A stretch of DNA of 64,000 nt, taken from contig NZ_CP139249.1 in NCBI RefSeq assembly GCF_034064985.1, forward strand, positions 1-64,000, given 5' to 3'. Of the stretch, positions 1-12,300 are shown one piece after another; within the stretch, counting starts at the first letter, position 1, and every line of letters begins with the position of its first letter. The position numbers were made by a program, and so were the translations under genes. The notes beneath the pieces are model-generated. The model was not told where the DNA came from and did no database searches. It was given only the letters and a program-made list of their open reading frames with translations. The DNA comes from Acinetobacter pittii (lineage in GTDB: Bacteria; Pseudomonadota; Gammaproteobacteria; Pseudomonadales; Moraxellaceae).

Positions 1-1407
1 ATGCTGTGGACAGACTGCTTAACTCGCTTGCGACAAGAGCTCTCTGATAACGTCTTTGCGATGTGGATTCGCCCATTAGTTGCTGAAGAAGTAGAGGGTA
101 TACTGCGTCTTTATGCACCTAACCCTTATTGGACGCGTTACATTCAAGAGAATCATTTAGAATTAATTTCTATATTGGCCGAACAGTTATCAGAAGGGCG
201 TGTGCGTCAGGTTGAGATTTTAGTTGATTCTCGTCCTGGTAGTATTTTGTCATCGAGTGAACAGCCAGCAACTACAACGGCTGCTTTACAAACTGCACCT
301 CAACAAAGCATTAAAGTAAAAAAAGAACCGGATGCTATTTCCAATTCACCTACTAATAGTGTAGTAAACTCAAAAACACTGAAAAAGAAGCTATTAAATC
401 CTCAATTTACTTTTTCTTTATTTGTTGAAGGCCGCTCGAACCAGATGGCTGCTGAAACATGTAGAAAAGTGTTAACACAATTAGGTGCTTCACAGCACAA
501 CCCTTTATTCTTATATGGTCCGACAGGATTGGGTAAGACTCACTTGATGCAGGCAGTTGGTAATGCTTTATTGCAAGCCAAGCCTAATGCACGGGTGATG
601 TATATGACCTCTGAGAGCTTCGTTCAGGATTTTGTAAGTTCTTTGCAAAAAGGCAAAGTTGAAGAGTTTAAGAAAAATTGCCGTTCTTTAGATTTGCTAT
701 TGGTCGATGATATTCATCTTTTAGCAGGAAAAGAAGCAAGTTTGGTTGAATTCTTCTATACATTCAATGCTTTACTTGATGAATCTAAACAGATTATTTT
801 AACTTCAGATCGCTATCCAAAAGAATTGACCGAGTTAGATCCGCGTTTGGTTTCTCGCTTTTCTTGGGGACTTTCTGTAGGCGTTGAACCACCAGATATT
901 GAAACTCGTATCGAAATTTTATTGAAAAAAGCTGAAAATAGCGGCGTTGATTTACCTCGAAACTGTGCATTATTTATTGCACAACAAGTAGTTGCCAATG
1001 TCCGTGAACTTGAAGGGGCACTCAATAAAGTCGTCGCAATTTCTCGTTTTAAAGGTGCGCCAATCGATCTTGATGTTGTCCGAGAGTCTTTAAAAGATGT
1101 ATTGGCAATCCGTGCACGTACAATTAGTGTAGAAAATATCCAACGTGTGGTGAGTGAATATTTCCGAATTCCTTTAAAAGAATTGGTAGGACCCAAACGG
1201 ACACGAATCTATGCTCGACCGCGTCAGTTAGCAATGGGTCTTGCTCGTGAATTGACAGGTGATAGTTTTCCTGAAATTGGAATGGCTTTTGGTGGGCGTG
1301 ACCATAGTACGGTGATGCATGCTTGTGAAAAAGTTGTGAGTCTTCGAGAGGAAGATCCAATTTTTGACGAAGATTATAAAAATCTACTACGTCTACTTCA
1401 GAGTTAA
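1..1407 (+). CDS. dnaA: Chromosomal replication initiator DnaA
   Basis: DnaA is the AAA+ ATPase that binds DnaA boxes at oriC, melts the origin and loads the helicase. The 468-residue protein has an N-terminal domain I, a variable linker (about residues 85-130), an AAA+ core with Walker A GPTGLGKTH near residue 173 and Walker B LLLVDDIHLL near 233, and a C-terminal DNA-binding domain with the signature GGRDHSTVMHACEKV near 430. It heads the classical dnaA-dnaN-recF-gyrB cluster. The window opens on its ATG, so its promoter, ribosome binding site and oriC, which is usually next to dnaA, cannot be seen. Full length for the family; identity is secure. Confidence 0.98.
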   Translation: MLWTDCLTRLRQELSDNVFAMWIRPLVAEEVEGILRLYAPNPYWTRYIQENHLELISILAEQLSEGRVRQVEILVDSRPGSILSSSEQPATTTAALQTAPQQSIKVKKEPDAISNSPTNSVVNSKTLKKKLLNPQFTFSLFVEGRSNQMAAETCRKVLTQLGASQHNPLFLYGPTGLGKTHLMQAVGNALLQAKPNARVMYMTSESFVQDFVSSLQKGKVEEFKKNCRSLDLLLVDDIHLLAGKEASLVEFFYTFNALLDESKQIILTSDRYPKELTELDPRLVSRFSWGLSVGVEPPDIETRIEILLKKAENSGVDLPRNCALFIAQQVVANVRELEGALNKVVAISRFKGAPIDLDVVRESLKDVLAIRARTISVENIQRVVSEYFRIPLKELVGPKRTRIYARPRQLAMGLARELTGDSFPEIGMAFGGRDHSTVMHACEKVVSLREEDPIFDEDYKNLLRLLQS

Positions 1408-1504
1408 TGAAATAATAAGACCTTGTTGCAAAGTCTACGTAAGTGCAGCATAGTACACAGCTAAAAAATGAAATATTTGCTCCAAGTTGCTAGAGGAATG
1501 AATC

Positions 1505-2653
1505 GTGCGTTTGAAAATCGCTAAAGAAAGCTTACTCAATGTTTTATCGCATGTTGTCGGTGCGGTAGAACGTCGTCATACATTGAATATTCTTTCAAAC
1601 GTCAAAATTCAGACTAATGCTCAGGCACTCACCATTACTGGTTCTGATTTAGAAGTCGAGCTGGTTGCCAGTACTGTTTTAACAGAAGGGGCATGCATTG
1701 AAGCAGGTGAAACAACTGTTCCTGCTCGTAAGTTGATGGAAATTTGTAAATCATTGCCTACAGCTGCATTGATTGATTTACAAATTACTGAAGATCAAAG
1801 ATGTATCTTAAAGTCTGGTAATAGCCGTTTTGTATTAGGTACTTTACCAGCAGAAGATTACCCGTTATTAACCACTGAAAATAGTCAAGGTACACAAGTA
1901 CAAGTTACTCAACGTGAGCTAAAGCGTTTATTTGAAAAAACTGCTTTTGCCATGGCCGTACAAGATGTACGTTTCTATTTAACTGGTACTTTATTAGAAA
2001 TTGATGAAAATCAATTGCGTGCGGTAACAACAGATGGTCACCGTTTAGCACTTTGTGAAATCACTGCTTCTTCTACATCATCTCAATTGGTTCAAGCAAT
2101 TGTGCCTCGTAAAGCTGTGGGTGAATTGCAGCGTTTACTTAGCATTGAAGATGAACAATTAACATTGCTCATCGGCCGTGAATTGTTAAATGTTACAATT
2201 AATACGCCGAGCCGTGACAAAGAGCAGGGCGATATCATTGTTCGTTTTACGACGAAATTGATTGATGGGAAATTCCCTGATTATCGTCGTGTAATTCCAC
2301 GTGGTGGCGATAAACATGTGTTAATTAGCCATGATGTGTTCAAACAATCATTACAACGTGTCGCAATTTTGAGTAATGAGAAGTTACGTGGCGTTTTCTT
2401 GAATTTTAATCAAGATTCTTTACAGTTACGTGCAAATAACCCTGAACAAGACGAAGCGATTGAAGATTTAGCAATTCAGTATCAAAACATACCTCTTGAA
2501 ATGTCATTTAATGCGCAATATTTGCTAGATGTTTTAGGTGTGCTTGATGGTGATGATGTAAATATGAGCATGACTGAGGCAAACCAGTCTGTATTGGTTC
2601 AAGATCCGGCACATCCTGATCAAACTTATGTCGTTATGCCGATGCGTGTATAA
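1505..2653 (+). CDS. dnaN: DNA polymerase III beta subunit (sliding clamp)
   Basis: The protein is the beta clamp, a ring-shaped dimer that tethers DNA polymerase III and other replication and repair factors to DNA. At 382 residues it has the expected length for three repeated clamp domains. The N-terminus ([19 protein letters not shown]) and the C-terminal end YVVMPMRV are typical of the family. The start is GTG, preceded by the purine-rich AGAGGAAT. It lies 97 bp after dnaA, a gap in which I see no DnaA boxes, and 14 bp before recF, so co-transcription is likely. Confidence 0.97.
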   Translation: MRLKIAKESLLNVLSHVVGAVERRHTLNILSNVKIQTNAQALTITGSDLEVELVASTVLTEGACIEAGETTVPARKLMEICKSLPTAALIDLQITEDQRCILKSGNSRFVLGTLPAEDYPLLTTENSQGTQVQVTQRELKRLFEKTAFAMAVQDVRFYLTGTLLEIDENQLRAVTTDGHRLALCEITASSTSSQLVQAIVPRKAVGELQRLLSIEDEQLTLLIGRELLNVTINTPSRDKEQGDIIVRFTTKLIDGKFPDYRRVIPRGGDKHVLISHDVFKQSLQRVAILSNEKLRGVFLNFNQDSLQLRANNPEQDEAIEDLAIQYQNIPLEMSFNAQYLLDVLGVLDGDDVNMSMTEANQSVLVQDPAHPDQTYVVMPMRV

Positions 2654-2667
2654 TCTGGCTATTTCAT

Positions 2668-3750
2668 ATGCATCTTACGCGTTTAAATATTGAACGTGTG
2701 CGTAATTTAAAAACGGTTGCACTCCAAGGGTTGCAACCGTTTAATGTATTTTATGGCGCTAACGGTTCAGGAAAGACTTCAATTCTGGAAGCAATTCATT
2801 TGCTTGCAACAGGGCGGTCGTTCCGCACCCATATACCTAAAAATTATATTCAATACTCTGCTGAAGATGCGATTGTTTTCGCGCAATCTGCAACTGAAAA
2901 AATTGGCATGCAAAAGTTGGCCTCTGGTGAGCAGTTGATGAAGGTCAATGGCGATACAGTGGCTACACAAGGACAACTCGCTAAACTGCTTCCTTTGCAG
3001 CATATTGATCCACAAAGTACAGATATTATTGACCATGGGGCGAAACCTCGGCGCCAGCTTTTAGATTGGCTGATGTTCCACGTGGAACCTGAGTTTTATT
3101 TTGCTTGGCAATATTATTCTCGTGCATTAAAGCAGCGTAATACTTTACTTAAAACCAGACGAAATATTTCTCTAACGGATTTAGAGCCGTGGAATAAAAT
3201 GTTGAGTGATTATGGTGAAATTTTACACTCTCAGCGTTTAAGTATTGTGGAACAATGGAATGTCTTTTTTCAAAATGATTTAAGTCAATTGCTACCTGAT
3301 CTAGAGATTGAACTGGAATATAGTCCCGGTTTTCATACAGAGCAGGGACTCATGCAAGACTTGCTGAATCAACACCAAAAAGACATCGAACGACGCTATA
3401 CCGAATATGGCCCACATCGTGCAGATTTGCGCTTAAAAACCCCGTTTGGACATGCTGATGTAGTTTTATCAAGAGGTCAGAAAAAACTCTTGATTATTGC
3501 CTTAAAACTGTCACAAATTGCAATGTTACATGCGAGTAATAAGGAAACTGTGGTATTATTAGATGATCTGACAGCAGAATTAGACTTAACCGCACAACAA
3601 CGTTTAATTGAACGATTAAGCCAACTTGGTAGCCAGGTTTTTATGACAACTTTAGATCATGCATCGGTAAAAAAACACTTACATGATCTGTCTATTTCAT
3701 ATCAATTATTCAATGTTGAATCCGGTCAAGTTAGTCTTGCTTCACCATAA
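2668..3750 (+). CDS. recF: DNA replication and repair protein RecF
   Basis: RecF is an SMC-like ATPase that helps load RecA at gaps through the RecFOR pathway. The 360-residue protein shows Walker [10 protein letters not shown] (residues 30-38), an ABC-type signature LSRGQKK near 268 and Walker [13 protein letters not shown] near 292. It follows dnaN after 14 bp and precedes gyrB by 52 bp. Codons 136-141 (MFHVEP) contain a perfect parS-like palindrome, listed separately; the F-H-x-E-P pattern is itself usual in RecF, so the DNA site is built onto a conserved protein motif. Confidence 0.97.
   Translation: MHLTRLNIERVRNLKTVALQGLQPFNVFYGANGSGKTSILEAIHLLATGRSFRTHIPKNYIQYSAEDAIVFAQSATEKIGMQKLASGEQLMKVNGDTVATQGQLAKLLPLQHIDPQSTDIIDHGAKPRRQLLDWLMFHVEPEFYFAWQYYSRALKQRNTLLKTRRNISLTDLEPWNKMLSDYGEILHSQRLSIVEQWNVFFQNDLSQLLPDLEIELEYSPGFHTEQGLMQDLLNQHQKDIERRYTEYGPHRADLRLKTPFGHADVVLSRGQKKLLIIALKLSQIAMLHASNKETVVLLDDLTAELDLTAQQRLIERLSQLGSQVFMTTLDHASVKKHLHDLSISYQLFNVESGQVSLASP
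3074..3089. other. parS-like centromere site inside recF
   Basis: The 16-mer TGTTCCACGTGGAACC contains the perfect 14-bp palindrome GTTCCACGTGGAAC. From memory it matches the ParB-binding parS consensus of gamma-proteobacteria such as Pseudomonas. It lies about 3 kb from dnaA, where chromosomal parS sites are expected. It overlaps recF codons for MFHVEP. ParB binding is inferred; parA and parB are not in this window. Confidence 0.8.
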
Positions 3751-3793
3751 TTTTTTGATGTTACCCATCTTTGAATAAACCTATATTTGCTAG

Positions 3794-6271
<2,478 letters not shown>

Positions 6272-6306
6272 TTCATAACATGATTCTAAATCAGTCTAGG
6301 GAGAGA

Positions 6307-6699
6307 ATGATGAGTCAGAAATTATTAGCTAGTCTTTTAATTTCATGTGCGGTTTTAGCAAGTTCTGCTGTTTCGGCGGCAGACCTAGAAACGAATATGA
6401 AAACTTTAGCTAAGAGTACTAAAGCATTTGCTGAAGCGAAAGATACTGATAACGCGAAACAACAGCTTGTGGTAATGCGTGAAGCAGCAGTTTCTTCTAA
6501 GCAATATTTACCGCATAAAATCGAAGGTTTGCCATCAGAAAATGTACAGGTAAAAGAGTATCAAGCCGGTTTAGATCAGCTTGTTGCCGAGATTGATAAA
6601 GTAACTGCTTTGGTTGAGCAAGGACAATTAGATCAAGCCAAAACTGAAGCAATCAATTTAGTCACAATACGAAATGAAAATCATAAAAAATTTAGATAA
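6307..6699 (+). CDS. cybC: Soluble cytochrome b562
   Basis: This is a small periplasmic four-helix-bundle haem protein of unclear electron-transfer role. The 130-residue product has a signal peptide (about residues 1-24, ending AVSA), and the mature part begins ADLETNMKTL. The methionine there and the histidine in the terminal RNENHKKFR match the two haem ligands of E. coli cytochrome b562. No CXXCH motif is present, consistent with non-covalent b-type haem. I chose the ATG at 6307 because AGGGAG stands a few bases upstream; an adjacent in-frame ATG at 6310 is equally possible, and the longer frame from 6280 would spoil the signal peptide. Confidence 0.85.
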   Translation: MMSQKLLASLLISCAVLASSAVSAADLETNMKTLAKSTKAFAEAKDTDNAKQQLVVMREAAVSSKQYLPHKIEGLPSENVQVKEYQAGLDQLVAEIDKVTALVEQGQLDQAKTEAINLVTIRNENHKKFR

Positions 6700-6718
6700 T
6701 TGTTTATGATGATTAAAG

Positions 6719-6758
6719 AAAAAGGCTTTGTTTAATTTAAGACAAAGCCTTTTTTTTG
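6719..6758 (+). terminator. Rho-independent terminator after cytochrome b562
   Basis: An AAAGGCTTTGT / ACAAAGCCTTT stem with a short AT loop is followed by seven or more T residues. It ends the gyrB-cytochrome b562 transcription unit. Confidence 0.9.
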
Positions 6759-6824
6759 GTAAGAACTGAACTTTTAACCTGCCATTTCAATGGTAGTTTT
6801 CATTTATATCAAGAGAATATAATT

Positions 6825-7751
6825 TTGAAAAAAACTCACATACTCTTATGCATTGGGATCATTTTTTTTAATTGTTTATTTCAACTGCATGCTGCGATAG
6901 CCCCCACCTTTTATGGAAAATTAGTATTTCATCGTTATAGTGATTATGAGGCATGGGACAGTAAGCTTTATCTTTATAACTTCACAACACAGCAGACCAC
7001 ATTACTCGGCACAAATTGGAAAATTGACCATATGATGAATGGCCATTTCTCTCCAGATGGAAAATGGTTAACGTTTATGGGAGTGAATTCTGGACAGCAT
7101 TATGGCGATGCATGGGATGTATATGTATGGAAGGTCGGAAGCACTGAGTTACCTATTAACTTAACTCAAGGCAATAATAAGCGCGATGAAGACCCTAAAT
7201 TTATAGATAACCAGCGTATTATTTTTAAACAAAATGGCGATCTAAAAATCATTAAAATGACGGATCGGACGATGACTTCTGTGACTCAAAATGGTTGGGA
7301 TATAGAAGAATCGATGCCTTATCCGATGGTGAATACCACTCAAATTTTGTATGCAAAAGGTGCTGGAAATAATTCTAGAATTTTTAGTATTGATCAGTCG
7401 GGTGCTTATGATACACAGCTGACCAATATCGCTTCATATTATCCAGTATGGTGGCAAGGAAGTCGGTTCTTATATGTGCGCTGGTATAACCCAACAAATC
7501 CTCATGACCAGATCTATATTTATGATATGGCTAATAAACAAACTACACGTTTGCCATTTAACAATATTAATTATGATACTTCCGATCCAGCTCCTTTAGA
7601 TCAGCGTTACATGGTGGTGTCTCTTGCAGGACAAACAGGGAGTCGAGGCGGATACGATTTATATATTGCAGACAGCTTATCAAGCAATATTTGGCCTTTA
7701 CCGATCAATACCAATTTAAATGAATTAGGGGCTTTTTATACGCCTTACTAA
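6825..7751 (+). CDS. Secreted TolB-like beta-propeller protein
   Basis: The product is a probable periplasmic or secreted protein of about 308 residues. A signal peptide (LKKTHILLCIGIIFFNCLFQ then LHA) is followed by repeated propeller-like blades, for example GHFSPDGKWLTFMGV near residue 70 and DSKLYLYNFTTQQTT near 45, resembling the PD40/WD40-like repeats of TolB. The best start is TTG at 6825, with AAGAGA about 8 bases upstream; the longer open frame starts inside the preceding terminator. I do not know its substrate or partner, and no Tol-Pal genes are nearby. It stands alone between two terminators. Confidence 0.65.
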   Translation: MKKTHILLCIGIIFFNCLFQLHAAIAPTFYGKLVFHRYSDYEAWDSKLYLYNFTTQQTTLLGTNWKIDHMMNGHFSPDGKWLTFMGVNSGQHYGDAWDVYVWKVGSTELPINLTQGNNKRDEDPKFIDNQRIIFKQNGDLKIIKMTDRTMTSVTQNGWDIEESMPYPMVNTTQILYAKGAGNNSRIFSIDQSGAYDTQLTNIASYYPVWWQGSRFLYVRWYNPTNPHDQIYIYDMANKQTTRLPFNNINYDTSDPAPLDQRYMVVSLAGQTGSRGGYDLYIADSLSSNIWPLPINTNLNELGAFYTPY

Positions 7752-7754
7752 TCA

Positions 7755-7790
7755 ATAAAAAAGCCGATTAAGAAATCGGCTTTTTTATTT
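7755..7790. terminator. Bidirectional terminator between the propeller gene and yheS
   Basis: The AAAAAAGCCGAT / ATCGGCTTTTTT hairpin sits between two convergent genes and carries T runs on both strands, so it can serve both. Confidence 0.9.
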
Positions 7791-7801
7791 TAGAAAATGG
7801 A

Positions 7802-9730
7802 TTAATCAAAAGAAGCTTCCATTTCTTCTAATTCCATCATGAGTTCCAAAAGCTGCTCTTCGTGTTGCTCAAGTTTAGCTTTCAGCTCTGTCTGCTCATT
7901 CATAAGTTTGAGTAGATCATCCTTACGTGCAGCATCATATAAAGATGTGTCTGCTAAGGATTCTTCAATTTTGGCGAGCTGCGGTTGTAGCTTTTCAATT
8001 TGTGATTCAACCTTTTCAATATTTTTACGAATAGGTCGAGTCTGTTCACGACGGCGAGCTGCTTCTTTACGCTGTGCTTCTTTATCAACTTTAGCAGGCG
8101 CTGGAGCGGCAGAGGACGAATTATTCTGTGCGACGGCAGTCTGAGCATTGATTTGCTGCTGACGTGCTTCACGTAGCCATTTAGCATAGTCCTGTAAATC
8201 ACCCTCGAACTCAGTACATTTACCGCCGTGTACTAAAAGAAGCTCATCACATACACTTGCAATAAGTTGACGTTCGTGGGAAACCAGAACAACGGCACCT
8301 TCAAAATCTTGTAATGCCATGCTCAGTGCATGACGCATATCAAGATCTAAATGGTTCGTCGGTTCATCGAGAATTAAAACATTTGGACGCTGCCATACAA
8401 TGAGTGCTAGGGCTAAACGAGCGCGTTCTCCACCAGAAAAGCTTTCACATGGTGTATCCATGCGTTCACCACTAAAGCCAAAACTACCTAAGAATGAACG
8501 TAGAGTGGCTTCACTGATTTGCTTATCTGCTATACGGGCAAGCTGTAACATTGGGCTAGCATGACCATCTAAAGCATCCATCTGGTGCTGCGCAAAGTAA
8601 CCGATATTAAGCAGCTCGGAAGCTTTACGTTCACCTGCCAAGAGTGGTAAATCACCAACCAAACTCTTAATTAGTGTTGACTTACCTGCCCCGTTCATAC
8701 CCAGTAAACCAATACGTGAGTTTGGTGTAATTTGTAATCTGATTTTTTCGGCTATCTGTTTATCACCATAACCAATGCTGGCATTGTCTAAAGTCAGCAA
8801 TGGTGAACTCATTTTAGTCGGTTCACGGAAACTAAAAGTAAACGGCGTATCTACATGGGCTGGTGCAAGTTGCTGCATGCGCTCAAGTTGTTTAATACGA
8901 CTTTGTGCCTGACGAGCTTTAGTCGCTTTTGCTTTAAAACGGTCAATAAACTTTTGTAAGTGAGCGCGTGTTTCTTGCTGCTTCTCAAAAGCTTGTTGTT
9001 GCTGAGCAAGACGTTCACTACGTGTGGTTTCAAATGTAGAGTAGTTTCCGGTGTAAAGTGTGAGTTCTTGATTTTCAATGTGAAGAATATGATCTGTAAT
9101 CGCATCTAAAAAGTCGCGGTCATGCGAAATTAGAATGAGTGTACCTTCATAGGCTTTAAGCCAATCTTCTAACCACAGAATTGCATCCAAATCTAAGTGG
9201 TTGGTTGGTTCATCCAGTAAGAGTAGATCAGAACGACTCATCAATGTACGCGCCAAATTTAAACGCATACGCCATCCACCTGAGAAGCTCTCAACGTTCA
9301 AACGTAATTGATTTTCTAGAAAGCCAAGACCTGCCATGAGCTGCGCAGCTTTAGAGGGCGCTGAATAACCATGAATTTCATCAAAGCGGCCATGCAATTT
9401 AGCCAGTTCAAAATCAGTCAGTTGATCTGGTTGAGCAAGCTTATTTTGAATATCCCAAAACTCTTCATCACCTGAAAGAACAAAATCAATTGCAGGCATA
9501 TCTAGGGCTTTTACTTCTTGCGCCATATGCGCCACGGTCCAACCTGAAGGACGAGTGAGTGAACCTTCATCTGCACCTAAACTTCCAAGTAATGCAGCAA
9601 ATAAGGTCGATTTACCTGCGCCATTTACACCAGTTAGACCAATCTTCCAACCTGGGTGTAATTGCATAGACGCTTTTTGAAATAGAACACGTCCACCGCG
9701 GCGTAAAGAAACTTGGTCAAATTGAATCAT
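7802..9730 (-). CDS. yheS: ABC-F family ATPase, YheS type
   Basis: This is a cytosolic ABC-F protein with two ATPase domains in one chain and no membrane segment; ABC-F proteins act on the ribosome. The 642 residues include Walker A GVNGAGKST (34-42), signature SFSGGWRM near 148, a linker rich in Arg, Lys and Gln (about 235-280), a second Walker A GMNGAGKST near 347, signature SFSGGERAR near 432, and a charged coiled-coil tail after about 540. The sequence follows E. coli YheS closely through most of its length. It is not one of the recognised antibiotic-resistance ABC-F classes as far as I can tell. It is transcribed alone. Confidence 0.88.
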   Translation of the reverse strand: MIQFDQVSLRRGGRVLFQKASMQLHPGWKIGLTGVNGAGKSTLFAALLGSLGADEGSLTRPSGWTVAHMAQEVKALDMPAIDFVLSGDEEFWDIQNKLAQPDQLTDFELAKLHGRFDEIHGYSAPSKAAQLMAGLGFLENQLRLNVESFSGGWRMRLNLARTLMSRSDLLLLDEPTNHLDLDAILWLEDWLKAYEGTLILISHDRDFLDAITDHILHIENQELTLYTGNYSTFETTRSERLAQQQQAFEKQQETRAHLQKFIDRFKAKATKARQAQSRIKQLERMQQLAPAHVDTPFTFSFREPTKMSSPLLTLDNASIGYGDKQIAEKIRLQITPNSRIGLLGMNGAGKSTLIKSLVGDLPLLAGERKASELLNIGYFAQHQMDALDGHASPMLQLARIADKQISEATLRSFLGSFGFSGERMDTPCESFSGGERARLALALIVWQRPNVLILDEPTNHLDLDMRHALSMALQDFEGAVVLVSHERQLIASVCDELLLVHGGKCTEFEGDLQDYAKWLREARQQQINAQTAVAQNNSSSAAPAPAKVDKEAQRKEAARRREQTRPIRKNIEKVESQIEKLQPQLAKIEESLADTSLYDAARKDDLLKLMNEQTELKAKLEQHEEQLLELMMELEEMEASFD

Positions 9731-9983
9731 CTTATTGTATCGAGGTGAGTTAGGGATGCTGTATTTTAAAGAGAACTGCCGATGAAAACAAAACTTTCCG
9801 GATTTTAGTGAGCAGGTATTAATAATTAGATATATCCAGACATTCTAAATTTCGCTATTCATCCGAAATTTTCAAAATATTGAACAAGATAGAATACTTT
9901 TAAAAAAATATGGCTAAAATAAAAACAGTTTGAAATTTGGTTGATTAATGAGCTACTAATAAAACTAGACTAAGGAAAGTCAA

Positions 9984-10988
9984 ATGAAAAAAAGATTGGG
10001 GATAATTGGTGCAGTATTTTGCTGTGCTGTGGGGACAGTACATGCTGGGCAAAGTGTCTGTGTGTTTGATTTATTAGGAAAGTCAGGTGAGTCCTATAAA
10101 ATGATGGAAGAGTGGGCGCTTGCAGCGAAAGAATGGCAAGTAGATATCACTTTAATTCCATTTCAAGATGAAGGCTTAGTTGACCGTAGACTGCGTGAAG
10201 GAAAATGTGACGCTGCTTATATGACCTCCATGCGGGCGCGAAATTATAATAAATTTGCAGGTTCAATTGATGCGATTGGAGGGGTAACCAGTAATGCAAT
10301 CGCCCAAAAAGCTATTAGTTATGTTTTAGATAAGCGTAATAAACATCGCATGGTGACTACACAAACTGGAACCAATTACGAGGTCGTTGGTATTGTTCAG
10401 ATTGGATTGGCTTATTTATTTGTAAGAGATAAAAACCTCAACTCAATTGAAAAAGTACGTGGGACTAAGTTTGCTATTTTGCAATATGACGCAGCACAAA
10501 AAATTATGGTAGAAAGCGTTGGCGCTCAGCCCATTCCTTCAGAAATTACCGATTTTGTGAAAAAGTTTAATAGTGGCCAAGTCGATGCAATTGCGGCACC
10601 AGCCTATGCTTATAAACCTTTAGAGATTGGTAAAGGGGTGGGAGTAAAAGGGGCAATGTTTACTTTCCCCGTAGTTAACGTCACAGGTGATTTAATTGCC
10701 CGAAGTGATAAGTTCCCCACAGATTTTGGTATAAAGTCACGTGCTTGGTTTATACAAAAATTACCCCAGAATTTTGCCATGATAAAGCGGCTAGAAATGG
10801 GTGTACCCTCAAAAATTAAAATTAATTTTTCAGCAGAAGACAAAACTAAATATCAAAAAATTTTACGTGAAGGTCGCCTCAGCTTAACAAAACAAGGTGT
10901 ATACGATGCAACAATGATGAGTGTGCTGAAGCGCGCCCGCTGTACAGTTGAACGGACAAATTTTGAATGTACGCTTAATGGAGAGTAG
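9984..10988 (+). CDS. AdeT1/2-family putative solute-binding protein, copy 1
   Basis: First of three tandem paralogs. The 334-residue protein has a signal peptide ending near VHAG and a mature part starting QSVCVFDLLGKSGESYKMM. The fold looks like a type-II periplasmic binding protein (TRAP DctP-like), with the conserved block YDAAQKIMVESVGAQ near 170. Four cysteines (VCVFD, GKCDA, RARC, FECT) are shared with both neighbours and may form disulfides. Relatives have been called AdeT, an RND pump part for aminoglycoside resistance; nothing in the sequence (no transmembrane pump or adaptor domain) supports that. SD AAGGA precedes the ATG. Copy 1 looks the more divergent of copies 1 and 2. Confidence 0.75.
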   Translation: MKKRLGIIGAVFCCAVGTVHAGQSVCVFDLLGKSGESYKMMEEWALAAKEWQVDITLIPFQDEGLVDRRLREGKCDAAYMTSMRARNYNKFAGSIDAIGGVTSNAIAQKAISYVLDKRNKHRMVTTQTGTNYEVVGIVQIGLAYLFVRDKNLNSIEKVRGTKFAILQYDAAQKIMVESVGAQPIPSEITDFVKKFNSGQVDAIAAPAYAYKPLEIGKGVGVKGAMFTFPVVNVTGDLIARSDKFPTDFGIKSRAWFIQKLPQNFAMIKRLEMGVPSKIKINFSAEDKTKYQKILREGRLSLTKQGVYDATMMSVLKRARCTVERTNFECTLNGE

Positions 10989-11243
10989 TTTATTTTTTAA
11001 ACACAAAAACGCTACATATATTTCAAAGCTGAATATGGGTATGAAAATTGTGAATATAAAAAGTAACTTATGGAAACTTATTCATTTTTATCCTTAATAA
11101 ATAATTTAAATTGAACAAACAATGGTTCAATGAGATAAAAATATTTGAGTAAAAGCTCTATTTTTTTCTAAAAAACATGATTAATATCTGTGTTTGAAAG
11201 GAAACTTCAAACAAAAAATCTGTTCCGTGGAAGGATGAAGAAA

Positions 11244-12251
11244 ATGAAAAAAATCGTACTTGCTATGGCTGCCGCTTCTGTTGTTGGTTTTTCTGCTTCA
11301 GCGCAAGCAGCGAGTACCGTATGTGTATTCGACCTCTTAGGAAAAGCAGGCGACTCATATAAAATGATGGAAGAATGGGCTCTTGCTGCAAAAGGCTGGG
11401 GTACTGAAATTAACTTAGTTCCTCGTCAGGACGAGGCTGTTGCTGATAATGATTTTAAAGCGGGTAAATGTGATGCTGTGGCAATGACAGCAATGCGTGC
11501 ACGCCAATATAACAAATTCGCAGGATCTATCGACTCACTTGGTGGTGTTCCAAATAACCAAATCGCTCAACGTGCAATTACTTATGTATTAGATGCGCGT
11601 AATGCAGCAAAAATGACCACGAATATGGGTGGTAAAAAATACGAAGTTGCTGGTATTTCTCCGCTAGGTTCAGCATTCATTTTCGTACGCGACAAAAACA
11701 TCAACTCTGTTGAAAAAGCTGCGGGTAAAAAATTCGCTGTACTTGGCTATGACGATGCACAAAAAATTATGGTACAACGTGTAGGTGCTCAAGCAGTTCT
11801 TTCTGATATCTCAAACTTTGCTGCTAAATTTAATAATGGTCAGGTAGATATGGTAGGTGCCCCTGCTTATGCTTACAAACCATTAGAGTTAAATAAAGGT
11901 TTAGGCGCAAACGGTGTAATGTGGAATTTCCCTGTATTACATGTTACAGCAGATCTAGTATTACGTTCTGATAAATTCCCAGCTGGTTTTGGTCAAAAAT
12001 CTCGTGACTGGTTTGTTAAACAGTTACCGAAGAGCTTTGCAATGATCAACCGTTTAGAAGCGCAAATTCCTGGCAAATACAAAATGAACTTAAGTGCAGA
12101 AGACAAACTTAAGTATCAAAAAATGTTGCGTGATGGCCGTATGGACTTAACTAAACGCGGTGTTTACGATGCTGGAATGATGTCTGTACTCAAAAAAGCG
12201 CGTTGTTCTGTAGACAAAGCTAACTTTGAATGTTCAATGCCTGGTGAATAA
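11244..12251 (+). CDS. AdeT1/2-family putative solute-binding protein, copy 2
   Basis: Second tandem paralog, about 335 residues, with a clear signal peptide MKKIVLAMAAASVVGFSASA ending at AQA. The mature part starts STVCVFDLLGKAGDSYKMM, almost the same as in copy 1, and shares the four cysteines and YDDAQKIMVQRVGAQ. I chose ATG 11244 because AAGGA lies 8 bases upstream; the ATG at 11235 would overlap that ribosome binding site. Codon choice looks more like that of highly expressed genes than in copy 1. A strong terminator follows. Periplasmic ligand binding is inferred from fold resemblance; the ligand is unknown and no permease genes accompany it. Confidence 0.78.
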   Translation: MKKIVLAMAAASVVGFSASAQAASTVCVFDLLGKAGDSYKMMEEWALAAKGWGTEINLVPRQDEAVADNDFKAGKCDAVAMTAMRARQYNKFAGSIDSLGGVPNNQIAQRAITYVLDARNAAKMTTNMGGKKYEVAGISPLGSAFIFVRDKNINSVEKAAGKKFAVLGYDDAQKIMVQRVGAQAVLSDISNFAAKFNNGQVDMVGAPAYAYKPLELNKGLGANGVMWNFPVLHVTADLVLRSDKFPAGFGQKSRDWFVKQLPKSFAMINRLEAQIPGKYKMNLSAEDKLKYQKMLRDGRMDLTKRGVYDAGMMSVLKKARCSVDKANFECSMPGE

Positions 12252-12262
12252 TCCTAATTTCT

Positions 12263-12300
12263 TTCAAAAAGCCTAGACTGAGTTCTAGGCTTTTTGTTTT
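12263..12300 (+). terminator. Terminator after AdeT-family copy 2
   Basis: The AAAAAGCCTAGA / TCTAGGCTTTTT stem is followed by a T-rich tract. It separates copy 2 from copy 3, so copy 3 must have its own promoter. Confidence 0.9.

Noticed and set aside
1408..1504. oriC in the dnaA-dnaN gap
   Set aside because: Only 97 bp, with no recognisable DnaA boxes (TTATCCACA-like). The origin is more likely just upstream of dnaA, outside the window.
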